DNA of 64,000 nt from Cytobacillus massiliigabonensis (GCF_900199725.1 NZ_LT904903.1:725850-789849), one strand, 5' to 3'. Shown: positions 36,852 through 46,606, numbered from the stretch's first letter. A program made the numbers and translations. Notes: generated from the sequence alone by a model not told the origin.

Positions 36852-38054
36852 ATGAATGATCAAGACCGATTTAATGAAGGAAACCGTATGGAAGTGAAAC
36901 AGGTGAAGAGGTCCAAATTAAAGGGTGTTGTATCAACTGTTTTGGCTGGAGTGATTGGATCTGCTTTAACACTGACAGCCCTGCCGTACTTGCCAAATTC
37001 AAATGCGAGCGAGGCAGCGCCAAAAGCAATCGTTTCAGAAGAGCATACCGACACGCAAACAAGCGGTAAATTAAATGTACAGCAGGTATCTGCAAATTCC
37101 ATCGCAGATATGGTTGAACAGGCATCAAAGGCGATTGTTGGCATTGAGAATATGCAGCAGCAAACCAACCGGTTTAATCAAACGAGTGCTGTAGGAGGAG
37201 GTACCGGCTCAGGAGTAATTTTTAAGAAGACGAGTGATGCTGCATACATTGTCACAAATAATCATGTCATTGAAAATGCCAATGAAATTGAAGTATCTCT
37301 CCATGATGGGAAAAAGGTAAAGGCTGAATTAATTGGAACTGATCCGTTAACAGACATTGCTGTCTTGAAAATAACTGGTGATATAAATGTGGAAACATTA
37401 GCGTTTGGAGATTCCTCATCACTGCGGGCAGGTGATCAAGTATTAGCGATTGGAAATCCGCTTGGTCTTGATTTATCAAGAACGGTTACACAAGGAATCG
37501 TAAGTGCGGTTGATCGAACGATTGCTGTATCAACATCTGCAGGGGAATGGGATTTAGAAGTTATTCAAACAGATGCAGCCATCAATCCCGGCAACAGCGG
37601 CGGAGCACTAATAAATGGATCAGGTGAATTAGTGGGGATTAATAGTTTAAAGATTTCTGAAAGTGGTGTTGAGGGATTAGGGTTTGCAATACCAATCAAT
37701 GATGTACAAACGATTATTAACGAACTGATAAAAAACGGGAAAGTGATTCGCCCTTATTTAGGAGTGGGGTTAGCAGACCTTGAAGAAATCCCATCGTTTT
37801 ATTTGCAAAATTTACCGAACGATGTTACAAAAGGAGCCATTGTAACAACTGTTGATCCAGATTCAGCAGCTGGGAAAGCAGGACTACAAGAAGAAGATAT
37901 TCTTGTTTCCATAGGCGGGAATAAAATTGCCAGTGCCAATGATCTACGGAAATATTTATACACTAAATATTCAGTTTGCGATAAAGTGAAAATTGAGTTT
38001 TACCGTAAAGGAAAGCTGGAAACCGTGGAGGCAACGTTAACTAGTAATCAATAA
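36852..38054 (+). CDS. HtrA-type membrane-anchored serine protease with PDZ domain
   Basis: About 400 residues: short cytoplasmic N-terminus, one membrane anchor (about 24-45), a low-complexity linker, a trypsin-like domain with the triad His-138 (VTNNHVIENA), Asp-168 (PLTDIAVLK) and Ser-249 (NPGNSGGALIN), and one C-terminal PDZ domain (about 305-395). This is the layout of B. subtilis HtrA/HtrB/YyxA, which clear misfolded exported proteins. ATG at 36852 follows AGAAGGGTTCAC; the in-frame ATG at 36834 overlaps this site. A foldase gene follows 33 bp downstream. Confidence 0.92.
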   Translation: MNDQDRFNEGNRMEVKQVKRSKLKGVVSTVLAGVIGSALTLTALPYLPNSNASEAAPKAIVSEEHTDTQTSGKLNVQQVSANSIADMVEQASKAIVGIENMQQQTNRFNQTSAVGGGTGSGVIFKKTSDAAYIVTNNHVIENANEIEVSLHDGKKVKAELIGTDPLTDIAVLKITGDINVETLAFGDSSSLRAGDQVLAIGNPLGLDLSRTVTQGIVSAVDRTIAVSTSAGEWDLEVIQTDAAINPGNSGGALINGSGELVGINSLKISESGVEGLGFAIPINDVQTIINELIKNGKVIRPYLGVGLADLEEIPSFYLQNLPNDVTKGAIVTTVDPDSAAGKAGLQEEDILVSIGGNKIASANDLRKYLYTKYSVCDKVKIEFYRKGKLETVEATLTSNQ

Positions 38055-38087
38055 ATCGAGCAAATCTACCAAGTAAAGGAGAAGAGA

Positions 38088-38954
38088 ATGAAGAAAATAC
38101 TTTGGATTTCGGGAGCAGCTATTTTTGCCATTGCCCTTTTAGTGACATTCCTTTCTATGTCAGAAAAGAATGTTGCTAGTGTAAATGGGGAGAAAATAAG
38201 TGAAAAAGAGCTAAATGAGCTGCTTGTTTCTCAGTACGGATCTCAAGCACTAGATTCATTAATAACAGAGAAAATAATAAATCAAGAAAAGAAAAAGGAA
38301 AAGATTAAAGTAAGCAAGGAAGAGCTTGATAAAGAAATGACTGCGTATATGGAGTCATATGGCGGGAAAGACGCATTTCAGGAAATACTTGCAAACAGTG
38401 GCGTGAAAATGGCTGCTGTTGAAAAAGATATTGAGAAGTACTTAATAACAAAGAAATTGCTAGAACCAAGAATCGATATTTCTGATGAGGAAATGAAAGA
38501 GTACTTTGAAGATAACAAGGAAAGTTATGCACAGGCTGAACAGGTTCAGGCAAGCCATATTCTAGTAGAAGATGAAGCTGCCGCTAATGAGGTTCATAAA
38601 AAACTTGAAGAAGGGGAAGATTTCGCTGAATTAGCTGCCGAATATTCAACGGATGCATCTAACAGTGAGTCAGGCGGGGATCTAGGCTATTTTGCACGCG
38701 GAGAAATGGTTCAAGAGTTTGAGGACGCTGCCTTCGCTTTAGAAGTAGGAAAAATCAGTCATCCAGTCAAGACAGAGCATGGATACCACATCATTAAGGT
38801 TTCTGATAAAAAAGAAGCGAAAGAAGCTGTCTTTGAGGATGTAAAAGAGGATATCAAAACAGCATTGTTTGACTCAAAAATGGAAACAGAATATACAGCC
38901 TGGCTGGATGAGAAGTTTGAAGAGTATGAAATTGAAAACTTTTTAGAAGTCTAA
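38088..38954 (+). CDS. Membrane-anchored parvulin-type foldase (PrsA/YacD-like)
   Basis: A 288-residue peptidyl-prolyl isomerase with an N-terminal hydrophobic segment (about 4-24) but no lipobox cysteine, unlike PrsA. A SurA-N-like helical region follows, then a parvulin domain (about 150-245): [40 protein letters not shown] and [12 protein letters not shown]. The missing Cys makes a membrane-anchored type such as YacD more likely. It lies 33 bp after the HtrA-type gene, AAAGGAGAAGAGA before the ATG, so the two probably form an operon for protein quality control outside the membrane. Confidence 0.87.
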   Translation: MKKILWISGAAIFAIALLVTFLSMSEKNVASVNGEKISEKELNELLVSQYGSQALDSLITEKIINQEKKKEKIKVSKEELDKEMTAYMESYGGKDAFQEILANSGVKMAAVEKDIEKYLITKKLLEPRIDISDEEMKEYFEDNKESYAQAEQVQASHILVEDEAAANEVHKKLEEGEDFAELAAEYSTDASNSESGGDLGYFARGEMVQEFEDAAFALEVGKISHPVKTEHGYHIIKVSDKKEAKEAVFEDVKEDIKTALFDSKMETEYTAWLDEKFEEYEIENFLEV

Positions 38955-38975
38955 TGGACTATAGCATACAAAAAA

Positions 38976-39143
38976 ACATACATGAGTATCTGCTCACAAC
39001 CAGGTATGTAAATGTCGGTCTGCCTAATTTCAACTGTACGGGTTTTACTTCGTATATAAAGGCTTGTTCAATTAATCAGACCGACCATTTATTTTTCACA
39101 CAGAAGAAGAGCATGGAGAATGATTTTCCCCATGCTCTTTCTT
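38976..39143 (+). other. Structured 3' region: two stem-loops plus terminator
   Basis: ACATAC/GTATGT (38976-38981, 39004-39009) and a perfect 9-bp long-range pair GTCGGTCTG/CAGACCGAC (39014-39022, 39077-39085) precede a terminator hairpin (AAGAGCATGG/CCATGCTCTT, 39104-39143) shared with the convergent putP. No credible protein is encoded. It could be a 3'-UTR structure of the foldase mRNA or an independent small RNA. Confidence 0.55.
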
Positions 39144-39149
39144 AATCCT

Positions 39150-40631
39150 TTAGGATTCACTTTTTAGCAGTCGAACACTTTCATCAAATTCTTTTTCAAT
39201 AGTTGGATTGTGACGATAAGTGATTAAGCTGACAATGACAGAGAGAATTAAGTTGATTGCAAAGCCAGGCACAATTTCATAAAGTGTGTCGCCAAGTCCA
39301 ACCTGCTTCCAAATGATAACAGTCACTGCACCAGCAATCATTCCTACAAGTGCACCCCAATTGGTCATCCTCTTCCAGAATAAGCTTAGAAGAATAACAG
39401 GACCAAAAGAAGCTCCAAATCCTGCCCAAGCATATGCCACAAGGCTTAAAATCGTATTATCTTGCTCTAATGCTAGTAGTGCTGCAACGATTGCAACTAC
39501 TAAAACAGCCATTCTGCCAAAGAATACAAGCTCTTTATCTGAAGCGTTTTTCTTAAATAACGTTTTGTATAAGTCTTCTGTTAATGCGCTTGAAGTAACA
39601 ATTAATTGTGAAGATACAGTGCTCATAATAGCAGCAAGTACTGCAGCTAGTAAGAATCCGGCAAATAATGGATGGAATACGATTTGCCCTAATACTAGGA
39701 AGACTGCCTCTGGATTATCCAATGTATACTGCGTATTCTGGTGGAAAAAAGCAAGTCCGATTAAAGCCATAAATACTGCACCTAATAAAGAGAAGATCAT
39801 CCAGCCCATCCCTATACGGCGAGCGCTTTTTGTTTCTTTAACCGATGTAATCGCCATAAAGCGAACAATAATATGCGGCTGACCAAAATAGCCAAGTCCC
39901 CATGCCATGGCAGAGATAATTCCTAATGTTGTCGTTCCTTTGAAGAAATCAAGCAATGTTGGATCAATTGCCCGAATCGATTCAAAAGTACCGCTGAACC
40001 CGCCTGTATGAGAAAGTGCCAATGCTGGTACGAGAATTAAGGCGAGCAGCATCATTAGGCCTTGTATGAAATCTGTGTAACTAACAGCAAGGAAACCGCC
40101 AAACAATGTATAGGCAACAACAACACCTGAAACAATCAACAGACCAAGATGATAGTTAACATTAAATGAACTTTCAAAGAATACTGCTCCTGACACCATT
40201 CCTGAAGAAACATAGAACGTAAAGAAAACTAGAATGACGATTCCGGAAACAATTCTTAATAATTTTGTTGAATCTTTAAAACGGTTTTCTAAATACCCTG
40301 GAATGGTGATGGAGTCGTTTGCGACTTGAGTATAGCTTCGCAGACGAGGTGCAACAAAAAACCAGTTTGCATAAGCACCAAGTGTTAAACCAATAGCGAT
40401 CCAAGCATCAGCTAAACCGCTTACATAGATTCCGCCAGGTAACCCCATTAATAGCCATCCGCTCATATCGGCTGCCCCAGCACTCAAGGCAGTTACTGCA
40501 GGTCCCAGTGAACGTCCTCCGAGCATGTAATCAGTTAAATTGCTTGTTTTTCGGTATGCATACCAGCCGATTAATAACATAGCGACCATATAAATTCCGA
40601 TAGAGATTAATTGAAGGCCCGAATCTGTCAT
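39150..40631 (-). CDS. putP: Sodium/proline symporter
   Basis: A 493-residue solute:sodium symporter with about 13 membrane helices. PutP-typical segments: YMLGGRSLGPAVTALSAGAA and DMSGWLLMGLPGGIY near residues 38-72, YLENRFKDSTKLLRIVSG, GFLAVSYTDFIQGLMM, and AMAWGLGYFGQPHIIVRFMA. It imports proline with Na+ for nutrition or osmoprotection (PutP/OpuE type). The ATG at 40631 has AAGGAGG 8 bp upstream; the ATG at 40637 is too close to it. Stands alone; ends in a bidirectional terminator. Confidence 0.92.
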   Translation of the reverse strand: MTDSGLQLISIGIYMVAMLLIGWYAYRKTSNLTDYMLGGRSLGPAVTALSAGAADMSGWLLMGLPGGIYVSGLADAWIAIGLTLGAYANWFFVAPRLRSYTQVANDSITIPGYLENRFKDSTKLLRIVSGIVILVFFTFYVSSGMVSGAVFFESSFNVNYHLGLLIVSGVVVAYTLFGGFLAVSYTDFIQGLMMLLALILVPALALSHTGGFSGTFESIRAIDPTLLDFFKGTTTLGIISAMAWGLGYFGQPHIIVRFMAITSVKETKSARRIGMGWMIFSLLGAVFMALIGLAFFHQNTQYTLDNPEAVFLVLGQIVFHPLFAGFLLAAVLAAIMSTVSSQLIVTSSALTEDLYKTLFKKNASDKELVFFGRMAVLVVAIVAALLALEQDNTILSLVAYAWAGFGASFGPVILLSLFWKRMTNWGALVGMIAGAVTVIIWKQVGLGDTLYEIVPGFAINLILSVIVSLITYRHNPTIEKEFDESVRLLKSES

Positions 40632-41007
40632 TTGCATTTCCTCCTTTAAATAAAAAGATAAACTATAAATAGAATAGAATTAAAACTATAAATATTCTAA
40701 CATCCCCTGTCGAAAAATGCGATGGTAAAAGTTAATAAAAAATACATATTTTTTTTAAAAAAAGCCTTGATTAACTTAATTTCCTTGATTTTAGTATTAG
40801 AATATATGTTTTATTATGCATAATTTTATGTTATTAAACATTAAAATTTTATAAATAGAAAATATAATACCACATAAAATTCGAGAGTTATTATTATTTT
40901 TATATAATAATTAGACAATCCTTTTATTAAGAAATTTTTACTCTCATGGTGTTTATTGATATGATGGGTAAGACTTTATCGATAAAAATAGTAGATCGGG
41001 TGAACGT
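40632..41007. other. AT-rich divergent intergenic region
   Basis: About 375 bp between putP and the methyltransferase gene. It is strongly AT-rich. A 12-bp palindrome ATTATGCATAAT lies at 40813-40824, and a TTATTAT/ATAATAA dyad near 40890-40910. Promoters of both genes should lie here, but no single best -35/-10 pair can be chosen. No gene or known RNA seen. Confidence 0.5.
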
Positions 41008-42204
41008 ATGTATAGAGCAATCCAAATAAAAGTAAAATCTTCACAAAGTAAAAAGTTTCAAGCTGGATTTCCGCTTGTGACTGAGAATGCAATCGAAGAA
41101 TTTCCGAATGGAGTAAAAGAAGGAACACTTATTGATCTTATTGACGAGAAGAATCGTTTCCTTGCAAAAGGGTATTATGGGAAACAAAATAAAGGAAGAG
41201 GCTGGATTTTAAGCAGAAATCAGCAGGAAGTGATTGATCAGCATTTTTTTGAAAAGAAGATTAAAATGGCGATAGATAACCGGAGGATTCTATTTGAAAA
41301 TGAAGAAACAACCGCATTCCGGATTTTTAATGGTGAGGGCGATGGAGTTGGCGGTCTAACGATTGATTACTTTACTGGGTTTTACTTAGTGACCTGGTAT
41401 AGTGAAGGAATTTATCATTTTAAGGATGCTATTATTCAAGCATTAATAAACGTGGCTGATGTGAAAGGGATTTATGAGAAGAAACGTTTTGCTGTTAAGG
41501 GTACATATATTGATGATGATGACTTCGTGACAGGGGAGCGGGCTAACTTCCCGTTGATTGTAAAGGAAAATGGCATCAATTATGCTGTTTATTTAAATGA
41601 TGGAGCGATGGTCGGCGTATTCTTGGATCAGAGGGATGTAAGAAAGATTATTCGAGATAAGTATGCGGAAGGAAAAACAGTATTAAACACATTTTCATAT
41701 ACAGGAGCCTTCTCCGTAGCAGCAGCTCTAGGAGGTGCTGCGAAAACCACAAGTGTTGATCTCGCTAATCGCAGCAAAAGCAAGACCATTGAACAGTTTA
41801 GTATCAATGGGATTGATTATGAAGCGCAAGACATTATTGTTGAGGATGTTTTCAATTATTTTAAATATGCTGTTCGAAAGCATTTATCGTTTGACATGGT
41901 TATTCTTGACCCGCCAAGCTTCGCCCGTTCGAAAAAGCATACATTTAGTGCGGGAAAGGATTATCCGGCACTCCTTGAGCAAGCCATTCAAATTACAGCT
42001 AAGAATGGGATTATCGTTGCTTCATCTAATTGCAGTACCTTTAATATGCAAAAATTTAAAGAGTTTATTGATAAAGCTTTTAGAGAAACAGGCGGAAAAT
42101 ATAAAATTCTTGAGGAATACAGCCTTCCTGAGGATTTTAAGGTAATGAAGGAATTTAAAGAAGGAAATTATCTTAAAGTAGCTATTATCAAGAAACTTTC
42201 ATAA
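41008..42204 (+). CDS. Class I SAM-dependent rRNA (cytosine) methyltransferase, RlmI/YwbD-like
   Basis: A 398-residue protein: an N-terminal PUA-like RNA-binding domain (about 1-75), a linker domain, and a Rossmann methyltransferase domain with motif I TVLNTFSYTGAFSVAAALGG (about 224-243), a SAM-ribose acidic SVDLANRSK, and motif IV DMVILDPPSFARS. RlmI methylates 23S rRNA cytosine; B. subtilis YwbD is the local relative. ATG at 41008 follows GGGTGAACGT. Single gene. Confidence 0.87.
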   Translation: MYRAIQIKVKSSQSKKFQAGFPLVTENAIEEFPNGVKEGTLIDLIDEKNRFLAKGYYGKQNKGRGWILSRNQQEVIDQHFFEKKIKMAIDNRRILFENEETTAFRIFNGEGDGVGGLTIDYFTGFYLVTWYSEGIYHFKDAIIQALINVADVKGIYEKKRFAVKGTYIDDDDFVTGERANFPLIVKENGINYAVYLNDGAMVGVFLDQRDVRKIIRDKYAEGKTVLNTFSYTGAFSVAAALGGAAKTTSVDLANRSKSKTIEQFSINGIDYEAQDIIVEDVFNYFKYAVRKHLSFDMVILDPPSFARSKKHTFSAGKDYPALLEQAIQITAKNGIIVASSNCSTFNMQKFKEFIDKAFRETGGKYKILEEYSLPEDFKVMKEFKEGNYLKVAIIKKLS

Positions 42205-42214
42205 TGTATAAGCA

Positions 42215-42255
42215 AGAAAAAAGGTGCAAGCTTAAAAGCATACACCTTTCTTTCT
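42215..42255. terminator. Terminator between the methyltransferase gene and gdhA
   Basis: AAAGGTG / CACCTTT stem with A-rich and T-rich flanks, able to act in both directions. Confidence 0.75.
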
Positions 42256-42280
42256 GCTATTATAAAAGTCTTGCGCATTT

Positions 42281-43663
42281 CTATACAACCCCTTGTACGA
42301 TCATCGCGTCAGCCACTCGGATGAAGCCTGCAATATTCGCACCGACAACAAGATTGCCGGGATAGCCATATTCTTCCGCAGCCTTCATACTATTGCGGTA
42401 AATAGCAGTCATAATTTCACGAAGTTTTTCATCTACTTCCTCAAATGTCCAGGATAATCTTGCGCTATTTTGCGCCATTTCTAAGGAGGACACAGCGACA
42501 CCGCCAGCGTTGGCTGCTTTTGCAGGTGCAAAAAGAATATCACTTTTCAGAAACACGTTAATGGCTGCCAATGTGGACGGCATATTTGCCCCTTCACCAA
42601 CAGCCTTTATTCCATTGGCAACAAGGACTTTTGCCGAGCAGTCATCAATTTCATTTTGCGTAGCACAAGGCAGAGCAATGTCACATGGAATGGACCAAAT
42701 TCCAGAACAGCCTTCGACATATTGGGCATGCGGATGCTCATGGATATACTCGTAAATACGTTTTCCTTCCTGTTCCTTTAATCGTTTCACCGTTTCAAGA
42801 TCAATCCCATTTTCATCATAAACATAGCCGTTTGAGTCACTGCAGGCAACAACCTTTGCACCTAAGTGAATGGCCTTTTCCATCGCATAAATAGAGACAT
42901 TGCCTGATCCTGAAACAATAACGGTGCTTCCTTCGAAGCTAAGACCTTTATCTGCCAGCATCTCTTCAACGAAATAAACTGTGCCATAGCCTGTTGCTTC
43001 TTTTCGTCCTAAACTGCCTCCATAACCGACTCCTTTACCTGTTAAGACACCAGCTTCATATGCACCGCGAAGTCTCTTGTACTGTCCGAACATATATCCG
43101 ATCTCTTTTGCGCCGACACCGATGTCACCTGCAGGAACATCGATATCAGGACCGATATATTTACTTAATTCTGTCATAAAGCTTTGTGTAAAACGCATGA
43201 TTTCACCGTCAGACTTTCCCTTAGGATCAAAATCAGCTCCTCCTTTTCCACCGCCTATTGGCTGACCAGTTAAGGAGTTTTTGAAGATTTGTTCAAAACC
43301 GAGGAATTTAATAATGCTGGCATTTACGGAAGGATGGAAGCGAATGCCTCCTTTATATGGACCAATTGTGCTGCTGTATTGAACTCTAAATCCGCGGTTT
43401 ACCTGAACTTTACCGGTATCATCTGTCCAAGGTACACGAAAGGTAATGACTCTTTCCGGCTCTACGATTCTTTCAAGGATTCCATGATTCATGTATTTGG
43501 GGTGTTTGGAAAAGACAGGTACGAGGGAGTCAAAAATCTCCTCAACTGCTTGATGAAATTCGTATTCGAATGGATTACGCAATTTGACTACTTCAAACAC
43601 ATTATTTACATATTCCAGAGCCGTATTTGTTTCACTGTTCTTCACTTCTTCCAATGTTTGCAT
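42281..43663 (-). CDS. gdhA: NADP-type glutamate dehydrogenase
   Basis: A 460-residue hexameric-type enzyme forming glutamate from 2-oxoglutarate and ammonium. Visible: the glutamate-binding segment YKGGIRFHPSVNASIIKFLG, the catalytic Lys region PIGGGKGGADFDPKGKSDGE, DVPAGDIGVGAKEIGYMFGQ and the Rossmann glycines VIVSGSGNVSIYAMEKA; the length and sequence class match the anabolic GdhA family rather than RocG/GudB. ATG at 43663 follows GGGGGC. Divergent from a GltC-like regulator, so ammonium assimilation here may be under its control. Confidence 0.93.
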   Translation of the reverse strand: MQTLEEVKNSETNTALEYVNNVFEVVKLRNPFEYEFHQAVEEIFDSLVPVFSKHPKYMNHGILERIVEPERVITFRVPWTDDTGKVQVNRGFRVQYSSTIGPYKGGIRFHPSVNASIIKFLGFEQIFKNSLTGQPIGGGKGGADFDPKGKSDGEIMRFTQSFMTELSKYIGPDIDVPAGDIGVGAKEIGYMFGQYKRLRGAYEAGVLTGKGVGYGGSLGRKEATGYGTVYFVEEMLADKGLSFEGSTVIVSGSGNVSIYAMEKAIHLGAKVVACSDSNGYVYDENGIDLETVKRLKEQEGKRIYEYIHEHPHAQYVEGCSGIWSIPCDIALPCATQNEIDDCSAKVLVANGIKAVGEGANMPSTLAAINVFLKSDILFAPAKAANAGGVAVSSLEMAQNSARLSWTFEEVDEKLREIMTAIYRNSMKAAEEYGYPGNLVVGANIAGFIRVADAMIVQGVV

Positions 43664-43718
43664 AGCTGATCAAGCCCCCTATATAGAAATGAAACTGTAT
43701 AATTACTCAAAAAGTTGG

Positions 43719-43736
43719 ATTTTCTAATAAGAAAAT
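43719..43736. promoter_or_regulatory. Dyad between gdhA and the gltC-like gene
   Basis: ATTTTCT-AATA-AGAAAAT is a perfect 7-bp-arm inverted repeat, about 55 bp upstream of gdhA and 87 bp upstream of the regulator. It is a candidate LysR-type binding site. Confidence 0.45.
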
Positions 43737-43822
43737 TTTATAATAGGAAAATAATCTGAACAATATGAATAATAGATAAGACTAATGCCTGTATGAGATG
43801 AATAGCGAAAGAGGGGAACGTA

Positions 43823-44728
43823 TTGGAATTACGGCAGATTCAATATTTTATGGAGGTTGCAAAAAGAGAGCATGTGACAGAGGCAGCAGTAGCCTTACAC
43901 GTTGCACAATCAGCTGTCAGCAGGCAAATCTTTAATTTAGAAATGGAATTAGGGGTTGATTTATTTTTTCGTGAGGGGAGAAATGTTCGTCTAACCCCGA
44001 TAGGAAAAATATTTTTGGAGCATATGGAAGAAGCAATGACTGTGATCGAGAATGCCAGGCGTGAAGTAGACGAATATTTAGATCCTGAAAAGGGGACGAT
44101 TCGCATTGGCTTTCCGAGCAGTTTGGCTGCTTATACATTGCCGACTGTTATTTCTGCATTTAGCAGGAAGCATCCCGATGTGAAATATCAGCTTCGTCAA
44201 GGTTCCTACCATTCTCTTATTGATGGGGTAATTAAAGGGGAAATGGATATGGCCCTTCTTGGCCCAGTGCCGAAGGAAGAAAAGAAGGTGCATGGGCATA
44301 TTTTATTTACTGAAAAAATGGTTGCCCTGCTGCCGAATAGGCATAAACATGCAGATAAAAAGTCATTAAATTTAAGCCAGCTGAGAGACGATTCTTTCGT
44401 TCTATTTCCTAACGGGTATATTCTGCGTGAGATCATTATGAATGCCTGTCAGCAGCAAGGCTTTCAGCCCAATGTTTCGTTTGAAGGAGAAGACATTGAC
44501 GCAATTAAAGGCTTGGTTTCTGCTGGACTCGGAGTGACCGTTATTCCAGAAATTACATTAATCGATAGCTTGCCGCGCCAAACAGTGAAAATTCCAGTTA
44601 CTGACCCTCAAGTTACTCGAACGGTTGGCGTAATTATCCCAACCGACAGGGAAATGCTGCCGACAGCTAAGCTATTTCATGAATTTACAATTGAATTTTT
44701 CCATATGCTGGGGAGCTTCCAAAACTAA
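43823..44728 (+). CDS. gltC: LysR-family regulator, GltC-like
   Basis: A 301-residue regulator very similar by eye to B. subtilis GltC (300 residues): start LELRQIQYFMEVAKREHVTE, AAVALHVAQSAVSRQIFNLE, FREGRNVRLTPIGK, EYLDPEKGTIRIGFPSSLAA, LRQGSYHSLIDGVIKGEMDM, and FEGEDIDAIKGLVSAGLGVT. GltC activates glutamate synthase genes gltAB and is normally divergent from them; here it is divergent from gdhA. TTG start at 43823 follows GAGGGGAACGTA. A paralogue with a gdhA-specific role is possible. Confidence 0.83.
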   Translation: MELRQIQYFMEVAKREHVTEAAVALHVAQSAVSRQIFNLEMELGVDLFFREGRNVRLTPIGKIFLEHMEEAMTVIENARREVDEYLDPEKGTIRIGFPSSLAAYTLPTVISAFSRKHPDVKYQLRQGSYHSLIDGVIKGEMDMALLGPVPKEEKKVHGHILFTEKMVALLPNRHKHADKKSLNLSQLRDDSFVLFPNGYILREIIMNACQQQGFQPNVSFEGEDIDAIKGLVSAGLGVTVIPEITLIDSLPRQTVKIPVTDPQVTRTVGVIIPTDREMLPTAKLFHEFTIEFFHMLGSFQN

Positions 44729-44769
44729 ACAAGGTCAAGTGCATTTATGGACATTTTTCCAGTGGACAG

Positions 44770-44815
44770 TAAAAAACACGATGGCTGGCTAATAGAGCAC
44801 CATCGTGTTTTTCTT
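44770..44815. terminator. Bidirectional terminator between convergent genes
   Basis: AAAAACACGATGG / CCATCGTGTTTTT perfect 13-bp stem. Confidence 0.9.
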
Positions 44816-44821
44816 AATAAA

Positions 44822-46495
44822 TTATTCCAATCCTTCAATCACTAATTCTTTTGCAGGCAAAAATGATTCACCTGTATCTAGGTATTTAACTTTTACTGGA
44901 TCGCCCTCCTGCAAGTAAATTGCCATTGGGCTTATTTCAGAAGAAATCACATAGCTTTTACTGTTATTTAATAAGAAAGAAATTGTTGTGAAATCGCCAT
45001 TTTTTTCTTTATATACCCTTACGACTGTTCCGCTTATTTCTTTTTCCTCTGCCTTAGAGCTGCCATCGACCGTTCCGCCGCCTCTTTGCAATGCGGTTTT
45101 ATACATCTTCAATGCTTCATTTGGAGTCGATGCATAAACGGAAATTTCTGGGTTAGAAGCAGAAACAATAAAGTAATTTTGCAGAAATCCATTTGCATCC
45201 AATACCGGTGTTAGCCAGCTAGCTTCTCCGTAGAAATTATAGAGAACAGGCATTTCGCCACTCCATTTCTTTTCAATAAACTTTTTCTCGATAATTTGCA
45301 GTGTACCTTGTGAATCCATGTAGGACTCTTCAAGGTTTCCTGTGTAATAAATGGCTTCCCCTGTTCTTGAGTTTGTTAACGAGTAGCCAAGCATCGAGTC
45401 TACCCCCTCTTTCGGGCTAGTAAAATCTGTGAAGTAGAACATTTCTCCATTTTCATCAAAAATGGGGCTGACATTTGCTTCGGTTCCTTCATCTGATGGA
45501 AGCTTAACATCTTTTTTGCCAAACTTACTATTCCAAAATCCGTGAATATAATTGCCAAAATAGCTATTTTGCAGACTGACTACTTCTGGAGAAACAGCTC
45601 CGTCAATGAATGACGGTACATCTTTTAATGGATAGTCCCTTGTTTCTCCCGATTTTGGATCAACAGCAACGATTCCTTTCACATCAAATCCATTACGCGC
45701 TGAAACAAATTCCCCGTATGAACGAATATAATGAGGTTTCCCTTCATCATCAATTTCTAATTGAACATCTCCATGAAAGATATACTCTGGATACTGCATC
45801 CGAATATGGCGTTCAATATTTTTACTAAAATAGGAGGATGGAGTATAAATCATCTCTGCTTTCATGAATTTGGGATTTGCGGAGGAATCAGTTGCACTGA
45901 TTGTAAAATAGCCTGGTGTTTCATCTCCATTCAGCCATTTGAAAAAGCCGGAAAATTCAACAGGAGCAATATAGACATATTCTCCATTTACTTTTTGAAT
46001 TTGGAGATTTCCGAGCTCATAATAGCTTGTATTTGGAACTTGTCCAAATGCCTTCTTCATTTTATTCCTTGCAAACTGTGGAGGAACACTTGCTGGTGTT
46101 TCATTTTCGTCAAATGTTTCAATTTCTGATTTTACATTCATTTTGGCCATTTCATATTTTTCATCCGCGTTAAATAAAAAGGCGGAAAGGAAAAAAATTG
46201 CAACGGCTAGGCTTGCTAAAAACAAGACTGCTTTAATCATTCTTTCTTTCCCAGCGGAAAGCACTGCGCCAGCGGCAGTAATGATGACTGCTAATATCCA
46301 TAGCGAAGACAAATTCCGATCAAGATTTGTTGCATAATAGAAGACAAAAACGCCTAGGATTAAGAGGAGAATGGCTGCGAGAAGAAACTTAGTCTTTGGC
46401 TGTTTTTTATCCTCGGTTTTACTTTTTGAAAATGGGATTAGCACAAGTGCAGAGGCTAATCCAATTATTAGTGAAAATAATAACATATGTCCCAT
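44822..46495 (-). CDS. Large membrane protein of unknown function
   Basis: A 557-residue protein: four membrane helices in the first about 110 residues, then a long extracytoplasmic region with paired beta-rich modules. Segments PPQFARNKMKKAFGQVPNTS, YYELGNLQIQKVNGEYVYIA, PGYFTISATD and HIRMQYPEYIFHGDVQLEID are followed by a second half about PVLYNFYGEASWLTPVLDA. The last about 70 residues (GTVVRVYKEKNGDFTTISFL) look like a small OB-type barrel. ATG 46495 follows AGGGTGATCAA. No family name can be given; its size and exposure suggest a cell-envelope role. Confidence 0.72.
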   Translation of the reverse strand: MGHMLLFSLIIGLASALVLIPFSKSKTEDKKQPKTKFLLAAILLLILGVFVFYYATNLDRNLSSLWILAVIITAAGAVLSAGKERMIKAVLFLASLAVAIFFLSAFLFNADEKYEMAKMNVKSEIETFDENETPASVPPQFARNKMKKAFGQVPNTSYYELGNLQIQKVNGEYVYIAPVEFSGFFKWLNGDETPGYFTISATDSSANPKFMKAEMIYTPSSYFSKNIERHIRMQYPEYIFHGDVQLEIDDEGKPHYIRSYGEFVSARNGFDVKGIVAVDPKSGETRDYPLKDVPSFIDGAVSPEVVSLQNSYFGNYIHGFWNSKFGKKDVKLPSDEGTEANVSPIFDENGEMFYFTDFTSPKEGVDSMLGYSLTNSRTGEAIYYTGNLEESYMDSQGTLQIIEKKFIEKKWSGEMPVLYNFYGEASWLTPVLDANGFLQNYFIVSASNPEISVYASTPNEALKMYKTALQRGGGTVDGSSKAEEKEISGTVVRVYKEKNGDFTTISFLLNNSKSYVISSEISPMAIYLQEGDPVKVKYLDTGESFLPAKELVIEGLE

Positions 46496-46606
46496 TTGAT
46501 CACCCTTTTAAGATTTTTCATTGCCTTATATACGGATAGGATACTAGTAAAGTTTCATCTTTAGATTAGTAGTGCCATTACTTTAGACATAAATATGAAA
46601 TAAAAA

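Noticed and set aside
38954-39145. 63-residue ORF touching the foldase stop
   Set aside because: No ribosome binding site suited to it, no protein-like character, and it covers the stem-loops and terminator.
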